Below, piece after piece: positions 36,438 through 46,434 of a DNA stretch of 64,000 nt. The translations under genes were made by a program, and so were the position numbers. Positions within the stretch are counted from its first letter, which is position 1, and the number at the start of each line of letters is the position of its first letter. The DNA lies in assembly GCF_004360155.1 (NCBI RefSeq), contig NZ_SAIS01000009.1, positions 1 to 64,000 on the forward strand. The letters are read 5' to 3'. Under the pieces are notes generated by a model, which had not been told where the DNA came from, made no database searches, and worked only from the letters and a program-made list of their open reading frames with translations. This stretch comes from Paraglaciecola marina (lineage in GTDB: Bacteria; Pseudomonadota; Gammaproteobacteria; Enterobacterales; Alteromonadaceae).

Positions 36438-37918
36438 ACTGTATCTCTTTTCAATTTTTTATTGACTATGCCGCTGAGTTTTTGCTCTATACCTTGTGGT
36501 TTTCCTTGCATTATCCAAATAAGAAAATGACAACTGCAATAGGTGAGTGCCCCAGCAGTACAAAGTAGACTTAGTTCTATCATCAAGTCCAAGGGAGTGG
36601 TTTCAAAGGTTAACTGACTCTTTAATAACAGCATTGTAAAATACATAACACAGACACTTAAAACAGGACGACACAAGACTGTTAACTGCTGCACTATGCC
36701 TACATTAAGTAAGTAGCGTACTAAGAAAAAGTTGTACACAAGGAGAAATATTAAATTAAGCAATTTAGAGTATAAAAGCCCAAAGAAACCGTAAATGTAA
36801 AGGCCGCCTAGACTTAGAACCACTTTAACGATAAAGAAGAGCACGTCTCGTTTGAATATAATTTTAGTCTTACCTGTGGCCATGGCAATGGCTTTGGTTA
36901 CTGAAGTAATACAAGCCACAGCATAAATACCAGCCAGTATTTCTATGACAAGGATTGCGCCTTGCCATTTTTCACCAAGAGCCAAGAGAACCATTGGCTC
37001 AGCTACAAGCACCAACCCAAAACCTATGGGTAATAAAATAGAGTAAAAAATAGAAATGCTGGTGAGGTAAGCTTGTGTGAAACGTTCTGGTTTATGGAGA
37101 AGTTGAGAAAAAGCTGGGAACAAGGCCCTATTTAAAGGTGTGGTTGTTTCTCTTGTTGGCATACTCGCCAATTCATTGCCGATATTATAAACCCCTAGGG
37201 TGACCGTACCAAAAAATTTTCCAATCAATAGTTGATCAAGCTTCCAATTAATATTGTTGATAATATGGCTTAATGAAACCCAAACTGAAAAAGATAAAAT
37301 TTCTTTATTTTTTTTCAAAGAAAACCTTGGAAGGTAAGGTAAGAAGTAATAGGTAAAAATAACATTCAGAAGTTGGGTAATGACACTACCAATTACTAGT
37401 GCCCAATAAGACTGGGTGTAATATGCAATAGCTAAAGAGGCTCCTGTGGCCAGTAACTTTGATAATACACTCGTAAAAAAGATGTAAGAAAAATTCAGGG
37501 ATTTTTCGAAAATTACAAACTTTGGGTTGATAAAGCCATCAGCAAAAGCAGCTACTGAGAAAATAATCAGTATTTGTGTCACCTTAGGTTCATTGTAAAA
37601 ATTAGCAATGGGTATTGCTGACACAAGTAACACTAAGCAAATTAATGTGGTTCGGATAATATTGATGGTAAATGCAGTATCGAAATGTGCTTTAGTGGGG
37701 TTCTTTATGGCAATTAGTGCCTGACTTACAGGAATCTGCACCATTGATTGCAATAAGGTGGCCACCACACTAGCAATGGCCACTAACCCAAAGTCTTCTG
37801 GTGTTAATAATCTTGCCAATATAAAGATGCTAGTCATGCTCAAAACAGTAATGACAACCCGAGTAAACATGAGCCAGCTGGACGCTTTAAATACTTGAGG
37901 TACGAGTGATTTAGGCAC
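36434..37918 (-). CDS. Second Wzx-like oligosaccharide flippase
   Basis: The product (494 residues) has about 14 helices and the family signature ASSWLMFTRVVITVLSMTSIFILARLLTPEDFGLVAIA near the N-terminus. GTVTLGVYNIGNELASMPTRETTTPLNRALFPAFSQL in the middle resembles WzxC/TuaB-type flippases. It should move a lipid-linked unit across the inner membrane. It is coupled to the pyruvyltransferase-family gene downstream and starts 27 bases after the glycosyltransferase gene. The first flippase of the locus (19491-20921) belongs to the same superfamily but is clearly a different protein. Confidence 0.87.
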   Translation of the reverse strand: MPKSLVPQVFKASSWLMFTRVVITVLSMTSIFILARLLTPEDFGLVAIASVVATLLQSMVQIPVSQALIAIKNPTKAHFDTAFTINIIRTTLICLVLLVSAIPIANFYNEPKVTQILIIFSVAAFADGFINPKFVIFEKSLNFSYIFFTSVLSKLLATGASLAIAYYTQSYWALVIGSVITQLLNVIFTYYFLPYLPRFSLKKNKEILSFSVWVSLSHIINNINWKLDQLLIGKFFGTVTLGVYNIGNELASMPTRETTTPLNRALFPAFSQLLHKPERFTQAYLTSISIFYSILLPIGFGLVLVAEPMVLLALGEKWQGAILVIEILAGIYAVACITSVTKAIAMATGKTKIIFKRDVLFFIVKVVLSLGGLYIYGFFGLLYSKLLNLIFLLVYNFFLVRYLLNVGIVQQLTVLCRPVLSVCVMYFTMLLLKSQLTFETTPLDLMIELSLLCTAGALTYCSCHFLIWIMQGKPQGIEQKLSGIVNKKLKRDTV

Positions 37919-37944
37919 TAAAATCCTTAAATAATTTAATCATG

Positions 37945-39021
37945 TTATGAGTAGCACTGCTTGGTAAGTGCACCAACTTTTTCCCAAGTCAAGTTAAGAG
38001 CTGCTGCTCTATTAGTTGTTGCCATTGCCTGTAGTGGAAGTGTGTGAATATTTTGTAGTACTGATGTAAGTTCGGCTATATTTGCAAAATACTTTACCCC
38101 TGGTTCGGGGACACAACCAAATACTCTTGCTTTTTCTGGCAATATTAATGGCTTCCCTTGCGTCATGGCTAGAATGGTTGAACCTGAAGTTAAAGTGTCG
38201 GCAAAGGGTATTACAACAATATCTGCAGCTGTGATTTGATCCACTAATTGCTGTTCTGGCAGAAACTCAAAATTGGCAACGATCTTACCGTTTAGTTTTA
38301 CTTTTTCTGATAATTCATTTTTATAGTTTGCATCGGACACGCCGCCAGCAAGGGTTAAGGATGAATTTCCTAGAGTGGATTCAATACTATTGAAACAGTC
38401 AATTAAATTATCCACACCTTTGTAAGGTCGTATCGAACCAAAGTATAGAATATTAATGACATCAGGCTTGATATTTAAGCTTTTTCTTAAGCTATCTTTA
38501 GTTGCTGAAGGCTTTGGGTAACAGTTGTCGTAATTACCATGAAATATTACCTTAGTTTTTTGTAGCAACGGATATTCGTAGAACTTAGTAACAAGCTCCA
38601 TCGCTTCAGTGCTATGAATAATTATTTGGTCTGCTAGGCGGCAAAATTGACGTCTAATTAACAACTCTCTTTTCTTATTTAAACCTTGGTGGGAGAGCTT
38701 GTTATGTATGGTCCAGATTACTTTGATACCACTTTTTTTTAGCCTCCATAAGTCAAATAACATCAAGCCTAATTTGATATAAAAAAACAGTGATGACTTT
38801 GACCAACTTAAACGGTGAATAAGCTCTGCAACCCAATGTAAGTGCAAAACCGTCATGTTGGGATTCTGTTTATGTAAACTCGTAAATGGTCGTAATCCCG
38901 CTGGATAATTTTGCATTTTCACTTCATATTTATCAGAAATACTATCAGCTAATAAATTTTGATAGGGATTATTCTTAGACCAGTTAGGTGCAAATATCAC
39001 CAAGTCTTTCTTCTTGCTCAT
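37945..39021 (-). CDS. Family 4-like glycosyltransferase
   Basis: The product (358 residues) starts at the ATG at 39021, which overlaps the stop of the upstream gene as ATGA and gives MSKKKDLVIFAPNWSKNNPYQNLL. A longer frame from 39090 would run through the upstream gene. The C-terminal half has NILYFGSIRPYKGVDNLIDCF, the GT-B donor-site start, and IVVIPFADTLTSGSTILAMTQGKPLILPE, a variant of the ExFGxPxxE-type motif without the usual acidic pair. It would add a sugar on the cytoplasmic side. The weak donor motif makes the exact family uncertain. Confidence 0.8.
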   Translation of the reverse strand: MSKKKDLVIFAPNWSKNNPYQNLLADSISDKYEVKMQNYPAGLRPFTSLHKQNPNMTVLHLHWVAELIHRLSWSKSSLFFYIKLGLMLFDLWRLKKSGIKVIWTIHNKLSHQGLNKKRELLIRRQFCRLADQIIIHSTEAMELVTKFYEYPLLQKTKVIFHGNYDNCYPKPSATKDSLRKSLNIKPDVINILYFGSIRPYKGVDNLIDCFNSIESTLGNSSLTLAGGVSDANYKNELSEKVKLNGKIVANFEFLPEQQLVDQITAADIVVIPFADTLTSGSTILAMTQGKPLILPEKARVFGCVPEPGVKYFANIAELTSVLQNIHTLPLQAMATTNRAAALNLTWEKVGALTKQCYS

Positions 39022-40034
39022 GGTTTTATGCCTAAAGGAGCTAGGCATAATCTGAGTAAACTCACTAGATAAGATTTTGCAAATCTCCAATTACTAGGGT
39101 CTAACTTCCATGCTTCCAACATGGCACTAGACGATGCTTTAAGTTTCCCAAGGTCTTTTAATGCAATAGATAACTCCCATGCGTTAACCTTCGCTAATTG
39201 TTTTTTTATGGCTAATTTTTCTTGTTTTGTATGGGCTAAATCTAATAATGAGGAATAACCCCGAAGCATTGTTTTTGCGCTGCGTTCAGCTTTTTCGGGA
39301 GATGCCCCTGCGACTAGTGAAATATGGGCATCATGTATATGATAAATTTGGTGTGTAGTATCTACAAAGGCAAATTTGTGTCCCTGCAATACTGATTTTA
39401 TAGCATAAAACCTGTCATAGGCCGTTCTATAACTTCCGTCAAAAACGTTTTTTTCAAATATACTTTTTCTAATAATCGCACATTGAGTACTTCCTGGTAC
39501 ACAGTGTTCAATGGCAACAGTTTTTATATTTTCGTCAACAATGACTGATATAGCGTTTCTTTTTTCAGTGAGTAGGCTCACAAAAGGATGGCGACTGCCA
39601 TCGGCCATAATGAAGTTACTTGACTCCTTAATCTCTTTAGTGTCGTGATCGATTCTTTGTAAAGAGCCAAAAAGCCAATCAATGTCTGAATGTTCGTCGA
39701 GTGCTTTTACAAACTCATCAAGATGGTAGTTTGGCCATTCATCGTCGCTATCTTGAAAGGCAATATATTGACCTTTAGCTAAGGATAGACCGTAATTTCT
39801 GGCGACATAGGGGCCTGCATTTTCTTGATGTCGATAAATAACATCTTGACCATGGGCTAAAGAGTGTTCTTGTAACCATTGTTGAGTATTGTCTGTGCTG
39901 CCGTCATCAATCAAAATAACCTCAAAATCTTTAAATGTTTGTGCATCTAAAGTGGCATATAACTGAGGTAGAAATTTCTCTCTATTATAGAGAGGAACGA
40001 TAACACTTACTGTTGGGGGTATTTGCTCATTCAT
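39018..40034 (-). CDS. Family 2 glycosyltransferase
   Basis: The product (338 residues) starts MNEQIPPTVSVIVPLYNREKFLPQLYATLDAQ at the ATG at 40034, overlapping the upstream gene by eight bases (ATGAATGA); a longer frame to 40076 has no support. VILIDDGSTDNTQQWL and YIAFQDSDDEWPN (DSDDE, the metal-binding motif) are the standard GT2 blocks. The C-terminal third is helical and basic and may associate with the membrane. It lies between two other glycosyltransferase genes with overlapping ends, so the three are translated together. Confidence 0.88.
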   Translation of the reverse strand: MNEQIPPTVSVIVPLYNREKFLPQLYATLDAQTFKDFEVILIDDGSTDNTQQWLQEHSLAHGQDVIYRHQENAGPYVARNYGLSLAKGQYIAFQDSDDEWPNYHLDEFVKALDEHSDIDWLFGSLQRIDHDTKEIKESSNFIMADGSRHPFVSLLTEKRNAISVIVDENIKTVAIEHCVPGSTQCAIIRKSIFEKNVFDGSYRTAYDRFYAIKSVLQGHKFAFVDTTHQIYHIHDAHISLVAGASPEKAERSAKTMLRGYSSLLDLAHTKQEKLAIKKQLAKVNAWELSIALKDLGKLKASSSAMLEAWKLDPSNWRFAKSYLVSLLRLCLAPLGIKP

Positions 40035-41184
40035 TAAATTTATTTTCCAATTGTTGAGACAATATTCTCCAATCATAATTTATTGAGTGCGCGCGGGCAT
40101 TTAATTTCATCTCACGCAGTTTGTTGGGATTAGCAAGCATAAATTGGACTTTATCACTTAATGGTTGAGGTGTGTTGCAATCAACAATATATCCAGTTTT
40201 ACCTTCGATCAGGGTCTCAGGTGTACCGCCTGAATTTCCGCCAATGACAGGAACTCCACAAGCTTGGGCTTCTATCATGACTATTCCAAAGCCTTCTATG
40301 TTCCGTCCAATATCTCTGTTAGGTAGAACAAAAATGTCGCTTTGTTGATAACACTCTATCATTTGTCGATCTGATAACTCGGACATAAACATTACATTAT
40401 CTTCGAGGCCGAGCTCTGAAACTAATTTTTCAAGTTCTGGTTTTTGAGGTCCACCTCCGATTATGGCGTAGAGAACATCAGGAATTTTGACTTTTATATC
40501 GACTAAAGCTTCAATTAAAGTTGCATGGCCTTTTCGTAACTCTAATCGCGATACAGTGAGTAAAACTGGGCGTTCATTCCAACTAAATTTAGCTCGTAAC
40601 TCTAAGCTTTTTGGGGCTGGTTTGAATGTATTTGTATCAACTCCGGGAGTTATTACTGTAGTCAACTCAGGGTTTACATCCCAGTGAGCTAGCAGTACTC
40701 GTTTAGAGTTTTCACTATTACAAATTAATAGATCTGCACCTTTTAGGGCCCGACGAACTATCCAGCTAAATGAGCGACTGGTTGCTGCATTTTCAACATC
40801 TTCGCCATGAATATAGCAGTAGTAAGGTATGTTTAAAGTTGACTTAATAAGGTATGCAATAAAGCCCTCGGGAATACATCTACCACAGTGAATCACGCCA
40901 ATTTCGTGTTTTTTAATCGCTTTCCATGTGTCAATAAACAAATTAATATAGAAAATTATTCCAGAGATAGACAGAAGTCCCCAATCAGACCATTTTTTAT
41001 ATTTAAACGTGATTCGTTCTATTGTTAAATTTGCCTCATCATCAAATACCTTCTGTTCTGGTGTGGTGCCTGCCAGAATGACGTAGTTATTAGGATCAAG
41101 CCGGCTGTATACTTCCCAAAACCACCGGCCGCTTCCTCCATGTATTGGAGGAAAAATTTCACTAAATAATAATGTTTTTTTCAT
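40027..41184 (-). CDS. Family 4 glycosyltransferase
   Basis: The product (385 residues) is a typical GT4: FSEIFPPIHGGSGRWFWEVYSRL at the N-terminus, PVLLTVSRLELRKGHATLIEAL at the start of the donor domain, and GFGIVMIEAQACGVPVIGGNSGGTPE, the nucleotide-sugar-binding E-x7-E motif. The protein is soluble. Its stop overlaps the next gene and its start is 10 bases from the sulfotransferase gene stop. It is likely a mannosyl-, glucosyl- or rhamnosyl-type enzyme but the sugar cannot be read from sequence. Confidence 0.9.
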   Translation of the reverse strand: MKKTLLFSEIFPPIHGGSGRWFWEVYSRLDPNNYVILAGTTPEQKVFDDEANLTIERITFKYKKWSDWGLLSISGIIFYINLFIDTWKAIKKHEIGVIHCGRCIPEGFIAYLIKSTLNIPYYCYIHGEDVENAATSRSFSWIVRRALKGADLLICNSENSKRVLLAHWDVNPELTTVITPGVDTNTFKPAPKSLELRAKFSWNERPVLLTVSRLELRKGHATLIEALVDIKVKIPDVLYAIIGGGPQKPELEKLVSELGLEDNVMFMSELSDRQMIECYQQSDIFVLPNRDIGRNIEGFGIVMIEAQACGVPVIGGNSGGTPETLIEGKTGYIVDCNTPQPLSDKVQFMLANPNKLREMKLNARAHSINYDWRILSQQLENKFNE

Positions 41185-41194
41185 TGCATAGTTC

Positions 41195-42241
41195 TTAGGT
41201 TAGAGTGCCGTTTAGCAGTAAGGTTAAATTGTGTTCGCAAATTTTTTCATGTTGCTCAAACCATTCATTGCTTGCATACTTTTGCCATTGATTCTTGGGC
41301 GGTGCTTGAATTACCTCACACAGTTTACTTATGCCGGTTTGCGAGATATCTAAAACATCATAGAGCTGTTTAATTTGCTTTTCGGGGTCTTCAGTTAATT
41401 GCTCAAAACTTAGATTATGATCGCTGTAAGCTACGCCATGTAAGTATGAGAGTTTCCATAAATAATAAAATCTCTGATAGGGATGGGGTGTGTTAACTTT
41501 AGACAATATGGGGTAATGCTGTGACAAGTCTTTACACCAAACATCTAAATAAAATGCATCTTGATAGGTATGTTCCACATCATCTTTATTCATGATGTTT
41601 TTATCTGTTAAAAATGAACACCATTGGTCTCTTGGATGCCGATGTAAGTGAATAATTTTGGCATTTGGAAAGTGTTTTTTGAGCCAAGGTAATCTGAAAT
41701 CTATACGATTAAATTGTAAAATGGGTCTGCCTTTGGCGGAGCTAACCAACGACTCAATGTAAGACTTCATACTTGGGTTCCAACTATCTTCGGTCATTAA
41801 TAGTTGTTTTCTAATCCAATCTTCATTGTAGAATTGTGTAAGTTCGTTCAGACCATCATATTCAGCTGAATAATCTGCAACGCCTCTGTGTGAACTATCA
41901 ACTGTGTTTCCTCTTAAAGCAGGATTAAACCATTGTCTTTCGTTAAAAGGTTCATAATAAGAGGTGCAGCCTGAAGTTTGCCTGAATAAATTCCATAGCA
42001 AAGTTGAACCACTACGAAATCGACTGGTTATAAATACAATATCATCTCTATTCGCGGGAGATTTTAGTTGTTTGCTACTCTTCTGACAGTAGGGTGACTG
42101 AGTGTTCTTTATTTTAGGTAGAGGATTCGATGTATGATTTATTTGCTGCTGCAATTCTGTCTGTATCTCTTCGCGACGAAGAAATTGCATGAAAATATAC
42201 GTTAGTTTTTGTTTTAAGTTATAGAGCATCTGTTTACCCAT
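41195..42241 (-). CDS. Sulfotransferase-family protein
   Basis: The product (348 residues) has the 5'-phosphosulfate loop TSRFRSGSTLLWNLF (about 72-86) and the 3'-phosphate-binding IIHLHRHPRDQWCSFL (about 193-208). SYYEPFNERQWFN follows the loop as in GlcNAc- or galactose-type sulfotransferases. The first 65 residues are a non-conserved, basic extension. The gene starts in an ATGGGTAA overlap with the glycosyltransferase gene upstream and lies ten bases from the next gene, so sulfation is part of the main assembly operon. Together with the gene at 28059-28877 it makes sulfate a likely modification of this glycan. Confidence 0.85.
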   Translation of the reverse strand: MGKQMLYNLKQKLTYIFMQFLRREEIQTELQQQINHTSNPLPKIKNTQSPYCQKSSKQLKSPANRDDIVFITSRFRSGSTLLWNLFRQTSGCTSYYEPFNERQWFNPALRGNTVDSSHRGVADYSAEYDGLNELTQFYNEDWIRKQLLMTEDSWNPSMKSYIESLVSSAKGRPILQFNRIDFRLPWLKKHFPNAKIIHLHRHPRDQWCSFLTDKNIMNKDDVEHTYQDAFYLDVWCKDLSQHYPILSKVNTPHPYQRFYYLWKLSYLHGVAYSDHNLSFEQLTEDPEKQIKQLYDVLDISQTGISKLCEVIQAPPKNQWQKYASNEWFEQHEKICEHNLTLLLNGTLT

Positions 42242-43379
42242 TAGACTTGATAGGAGCTTGCTTATTCTTAGGTAAACATTTTAAATAGATGGCTTTGTAA
42301 GCATTAGCCATATTAGGGATACTAAACTCCTGATTAAATCGCTCTTTACCAGTTTTGCCAAATTTATGCTGTAATTGCACATCATTTATAAGGCGCACAA
42401 TTGCCGCTGCATAAGCATCTTCATTGTCATTCGGAGTCACTAAGCCTGTAACTTCATCTAACACAATTTCTGGGTTGCCCCCTGCATGTGTGACTATACA
42501 AGGTTTACCCATTGACATGGCTTCTAAGAGAGTCATAGATGTACCTTCACTCAATGAAGGTAATAGATATATGTCCATTAAGGCTAAATGATTTTGAGGT
42601 TTAGGCTCATACCCAGTTAGAATAACGTGCTTCTCTAGCTTTAATTCGGAGACTAATTTCACTATGTTTGGCATTTCTTCACCGTCGCCTACTAAGAGCA
42701 GTTTACAGGTTAATCCTGTATCTAGGGCTTTCTTAAACGCTTTTAACATCATGCTGTGATTTTTGATCGGGTCTAATCTTGCAATGGTTCCAATGCAAGG
42801 TACGTGTTCTGAAAATGCTAATTCTTTAGATAACAACTTGGTTTTGTCTTTATCTTCCTTTAGGCCAAAAATACCGTTATAGACAATTTGTATTTTATTG
42901 TTGGGGATATTTTCAAACTCGAATAATGCCTGTTTCGTTGCCGCCGATATGGCAGTTGTGGCAGCTGTAAAAATATTTAACAGTGGATTAAGTAGTTTCC
43001 GCTTCCAACTACTTGAGTCAGGGTAAAAGCGCCCGTGCTCAGTGAAAATTACTTTAGCATTAGTGTAAAAGCTTCCGAATAATCCGTATACGTATGGTGT
43101 GTACTGATGACAGTGCACAATATCAATTTTGTTTTCTTTTATATAATGGCGTATCTGGGTAATGAGTTTTGTGTCAAACCCTGGTCGCCTAGATAAGGCT
43201 TGAATTTTTATATCTTGCTCAAGTAGCTCATTTGCAAAAGGCCCCAGTGGAGATTCTATACATAGGATCGACATCTCAAAAGTGTTCTTGTCAGAGCCTT
43301 GAATTAAGTTTTTTATGACTTGTTCGGTGCCACCAATTCTCATGTCATAAGTCACATGTAGGACTTTTATTTTAGCCAT
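42234..43379 (-). CDS. Family 4 glycosyltransferase
   Basis: The product (381 residues) starts MAKIKVLHVTYDMRIGGTEQVIKNLI from the ATG at 43379, with the glycine-rich donor-side loop of GT4 enzymes. The C-terminal domain has PCIGTIARLDPIKNHSMMLKAF, LLLVGDGEEMPNI and LPSLSEGTSMTLLEAMSMGKPCIVTHAGGNPEI, the E-x7-E motif. A TTG five codons upstream is a possible longer start. It overlaps the sulfotransferase gene by eight bases. Members with this layout often work in XrtA or colanic-acid-like loci. Confidence 0.9.
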   Translation of the reverse strand: MAKIKVLHVTYDMRIGGTEQVIKNLIQGSDKNTFEMSILCIESPLGPFANELLEQDIKIQALSRRPGFDTKLITQIRHYIKENKIDIVHCHQYTPYVYGLFGSFYTNAKVIFTEHGRFYPDSSSWKRKLLNPLLNIFTAATTAISAATKQALFEFENIPNNKIQIVYNGIFGLKEDKDKTKLLSKELAFSEHVPCIGTIARLDPIKNHSMMLKAFKKALDTGLTCKLLLVGDGEEMPNIVKLVSELKLEKHVILTGYEPKPQNHLALMDIYLLPSLSEGTSMTLLEAMSMGKPCIVTHAGGNPEIVLDEVTGLVTPNDNEDAYAAAIVRLINDVQLQHKFGKTGKERFNQEFSIPNMANAYKAIYLKCLPKNKQAPIKSNG

Positions 43380-43444
43380 GAAGTAGTTTCTCAACAGTTT
43401 GGAGGTAAGTTGATATAGTCGAGCAATTGAGAGTTAAGATGTTC

Positions 43445-45349
43445 TTAAGCTGCATCTGAGTGTTGCTCAAGCTGCATATATTTGAACCACCACATTTGAA
43501 ACATCAGCATACTCCATAACACATTACTATGGTCGGCTTTATTTTGCTGATGTTGCTCCCACAAGTGCTCAACAATGTGCATATTAAAAAACTGCTGAAT
43601 ACCTGAGGATTTAGTGAATAAGTAATCTTCGGCTAGGTCTTTTATTTCGCCCCGCAGCCAAGTGGCAAGTGGCACTGAAAACCCCATTTTTTTGCGATAT
43701 AAAACGTCGTCCGACAAAACCGGCTTAAATGCTTCTTTGAGAATGTATTTTTTCTCTCCATTATTAAACTTTAGTGAGGAGGGCAAGGTGGCAGCAAACT
43801 CAATAATGTCTTTATCTAAAATTGGCGCTCTAACTTCCAGTGAGTTTGCCATGCTCATTCTATCCACCTTTACTAATATGCCCCCAGGTAAATAGGTTTT
43901 CAGATCTGTATACAATATTTTCGAGACATGATCGGGTCCATCAGCTTTATTGTATGCGTCTACAGTAATTTTAGAAGGGTGGTAATCACCTAGGGTTTGT
44001 AATGTGTTTTCTGAGGCGAGTTGTTGCCATAACCTATCTTCAATTTGTGAATTTGTGACGTAAAACCCCATAGCAGGCTCTAAGCTTAAACTATTAAAAA
44101 GTGACTTAGCTTTGCGGAATATGGGCAACTCACTTTTGGCAAATAGCTTAGACAGTTTAGGAAATATATTTTTGCGTAATGCTTTTGGAAATTTATTGCG
44201 AAGACGGTTTTCGATATCGTCTGTTGTGTATTTTTCGTAGCCAGCAAACACTTCGTCTCCACCATCACCAGCAATTGCCACAGTTACTTGAGAGCGAGCT
44301 AATTCAGATACAAAATAAGTGGGTACCAGTGATGGGTCTGCGAAGGGCTCATCAAAGTAGCCGACGATTTCTTCTAAACTATCATTTACATTTTGATGCA
44401 CAGTAAATTCATGGTGTTCGGTGTGATACTGCTCTGCGACGGCTCTAGCAAACTCAGTTTCGTTATATTTTTTATCATCAAAGCCAATTGAGCAGGTTTT
44501 AACTGGGGTCTTAGAGTTTTGTGCCATCATAGCCACCACGCCACTTGAATCAATACCCCCACTTAGAAATGCCCCTAAGGGCACGTCACTTACCATTCTA
44601 TCTTTAGTGCAATTCGTGGCTAATTCAAATAATTCTTTAGTGAGCTCTTGTTCAGATTTTGTGGTGGTTTTACTATAGCTCACATCCCAATATTGCTCGA
44701 TATTCATCCCGTCATTGGAAACTGTCATTAAGTGGCCTGGGGGTAACTTATGAATATCATTGAAGATAGTTTTAGGATCTGGAATGTATTGATAGGCAAA
44801 AAAGTCATGTACCGCATCTAAGCGTATTTCTTTAGGGACATTTGGTAAGGTTAATATCGCTTTAATTTCTGATGCAAAGGCAAATTGTGTAGCAGTTTTA
44901 AGGTAATAAAGAGGTTTCTTTCCGATTCTATCTCTAGCTATTAATAGTTCTTTGCTTGCAGTATCCCAAAGTGCAAAGGCAAACATGCCACTTAACTTAC
45001 TTAGCATTTTTTTACCCTCTTGTGCATAAAGGGCGAGTATCACTTCTGTGTCTGTGTGGGTTTTAAAAGGATAACCTGCGGCGCTCAGCTCCTTTCTTAT
45101 GGAAAGGTAGTTATAGATTTCACCATTGAATACAATAATGTATTTACCATCATGGGAGGTCATGGGTTGTACACCAGCTTCTGACAAATCAATGATTGCT
45201 AAACGTCGGTGTGCAAGTCCTACATGGTCATTAATGTATTCACCGCCAGCGTCAGGCCCGCGGTGATAGATACTATTACCCATTTTCTTAAGGGTTTCTG
45301 TATCACCCATGTTTCCCAAAAAATGGGTAAAACCTGCAATTCCACACAT
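43445..45349 (-). CDS. XrtA-associated amidotransferase (asparagine synthetase B-like, TIGR03108-like)
   Basis: The product (634 residues) is a class II glutamine amidotransferase with Cys2 as nucleophile (MCGIAGF), RGPDAGG and AHRRLAIIDLS in the glutaminase half, and the PP-loop LSGGIDSSGVVAM (about 265-277) of the synthetase half. ILVKVDRMSMANSLEVRAPILD and MGFSVPLATWLRGE complete the pattern. In XrtA loci it is thought to amidate a uronic-acid sugar of the repeat unit, not make asparagine. It lies between the FemAB gene and the glycosyltransferase gene, separated by 47 and 65 bases. Confidence 0.93.
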   Translation of the reverse strand: MCGIAGFTHFLGNMGDTETLKKMGNSIYHRGPDAGGEYINDHVGLAHRRLAIIDLSEAGVQPMTSHDGKYIIVFNGEIYNYLSIRKELSAAGYPFKTHTDTEVILALYAQEGKKMLSKLSGMFAFALWDTASKELLIARDRIGKKPLYYLKTATQFAFASEIKAILTLPNVPKEIRLDAVHDFFAYQYIPDPKTIFNDIHKLPPGHLMTVSNDGMNIEQYWDVSYSKTTTKSEQELTKELFELATNCTKDRMVSDVPLGAFLSGGIDSSGVVAMMAQNSKTPVKTCSIGFDDKKYNETEFARAVAEQYHTEHHEFTVHQNVNDSLEEIVGYFDEPFADPSLVPTYFVSELARSQVTVAIAGDGGDEVFAGYEKYTTDDIENRLRNKFPKALRKNIFPKLSKLFAKSELPIFRKAKSLFNSLSLEPAMGFYVTNSQIEDRLWQQLASENTLQTLGDYHPSKITVDAYNKADGPDHVSKILYTDLKTYLPGGILVKVDRMSMANSLEVRAPILDKDIIEFAATLPSSLKFNNGEKKYILKEAFKPVLSDDVLYRKKMGFSVPLATWLRGEIKDLAEDYLFTKSSGIQQFFNMHIVEHLWEQHQQNKADHSNVLWSMLMFQMWWFKYMQLEQHSDAA

Positions 45350-45396
45350 TAACTCAATTCCTGTGTTTTAGTTTTAAAACCAACAATAGCTATATT

Positions 45397-46434
45397 TTAT
45401 AAACTGATATGTTTGCGTATTTTTGGCCCAATAACTGTTGTCACTTTCAAAGGCAGTTTTGACCAAATATTTTCTACTAATTCTCTGGTTTTACTGGTTC
45501 CAGCTGCTTCGTCATGATTTTTTATATCAGAATTTAGGTTGGACCATTTCAATGGAGTTGGCACTGCTCCCCATTGGCGTTTAAATTTATAAGTACCTTC
45601 ATTATAGGTAGACCTTCCAAAATCAAACTCGGAGATACTTGTGTCAGCTACATGTTGTAGTAGGGACCAGTAAAGCATCATATTGGGTGCTAACCTGTTG
45701 TATTCAGATACTGTTGAGGCCCATGGTATACAAGCTTTATTACCATTGGTTAATACTATGCCTGCGCCTACTGGAGTGTTCTCAACGTACACAACAGATA
45801 AAACGATATTTTCAGCATAGTTATTAAATATAGTCTCAAACCATTTTTTACTATGTACGGGTGAGCCTAATTTTCTCATGTTAATTGAAAAAATTTGATA
45901 AAAGTCATCAATGTTTTTGGGGCTTGAAGTTATTTCGAAGGTCAGGCCATTTTTTTCTGATTTACGAATTTGACTACGTAACTTTGACTTAAAACCCGAC
46001 ATTAATGCTTCAGAAGTTTCTGGCAAAGGAAGTAGCATACGTACTTTTTTGCCGTCTAGGGTTGTCTCATCTGTTACTACAGAGCTGTTATCCCGGTATT
46101 CAAATGTTGTTCCCTTTCGGGATTTTAAAGCCTTAAGAGCTTCCTCGATTAAGGCTTTTTGAATTGTTTCATTATTTGCTAAACAAAATCCTAAGTCGCA
46201 ATAGGGGAGGGAACAAAACATCGTATTAGCAAAAGGTTTCTTCATACTGATACAAGGTAGAACTCCAACGACAGAGTCACCTTCTAAGGCGATGAAGCTT
46301 ATATTTTTATGATGGTAGGCTTGTTCAATACTGTTAACCCAAGCGAAGCGATGATAAGGAGTAGCGTCTGGATGAGTACTTACATACTGATCCCAAGCTT
46401 GCTCATCAGTTACTGCACTTAGCCTGATATTCAT
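45397..46434 (-). CDS. FemAB-related XrtA-associated protein (TIGR03019-like)
   Basis: The product (345 residues) carries a GNAT/FemAB fold: HRFAWVNSIEQAYHHKNISF, LPYCDLGFCL, a central FKSKLRSQIRKSEKNGL and the C-terminal FDFGRSTYNEGTYKFKRQWGA. FemAB proteins transfer amino acids from tRNA to peptidoglycan; the XrtA-associated subgroup is expected to add an aminoacyl or acyl group to sugar. It overlaps the deacetylase gene upstream by ATGA, and the amidotransferase follows after 47 bases. Catalytic residues of this subgroup are not known well enough to check. Confidence 0.9.
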   Translation of the reverse strand: MNIRLSAVTDEQAWDQYVSTHPDATPYHRFAWVNSIEQAYHHKNISFIALEGDSVVGVLPCISMKKPFANTMFCSLPYCDLGFCLANNETIQKALIEEALKALKSRKGTTFEYRDNSSVVTDETTLDGKKVRMLLPLPETSEALMSGFKSKLRSQIRKSEKNGLTFEITSSPKNIDDFYQIFSINMRKLGSPVHSKKWFETIFNNYAENIVLSVVYVENTPVGAGIVLTNGNKACIPWASTVSEYNRLAPNMMLYWSLLQHVADTSISEFDFGRSTYNEGTYKFKRQWGAVPTPLKWSNLNSDIKNHDEAAGTSKTRELVENIWSKLPLKVTTVIGPKIRKHISL

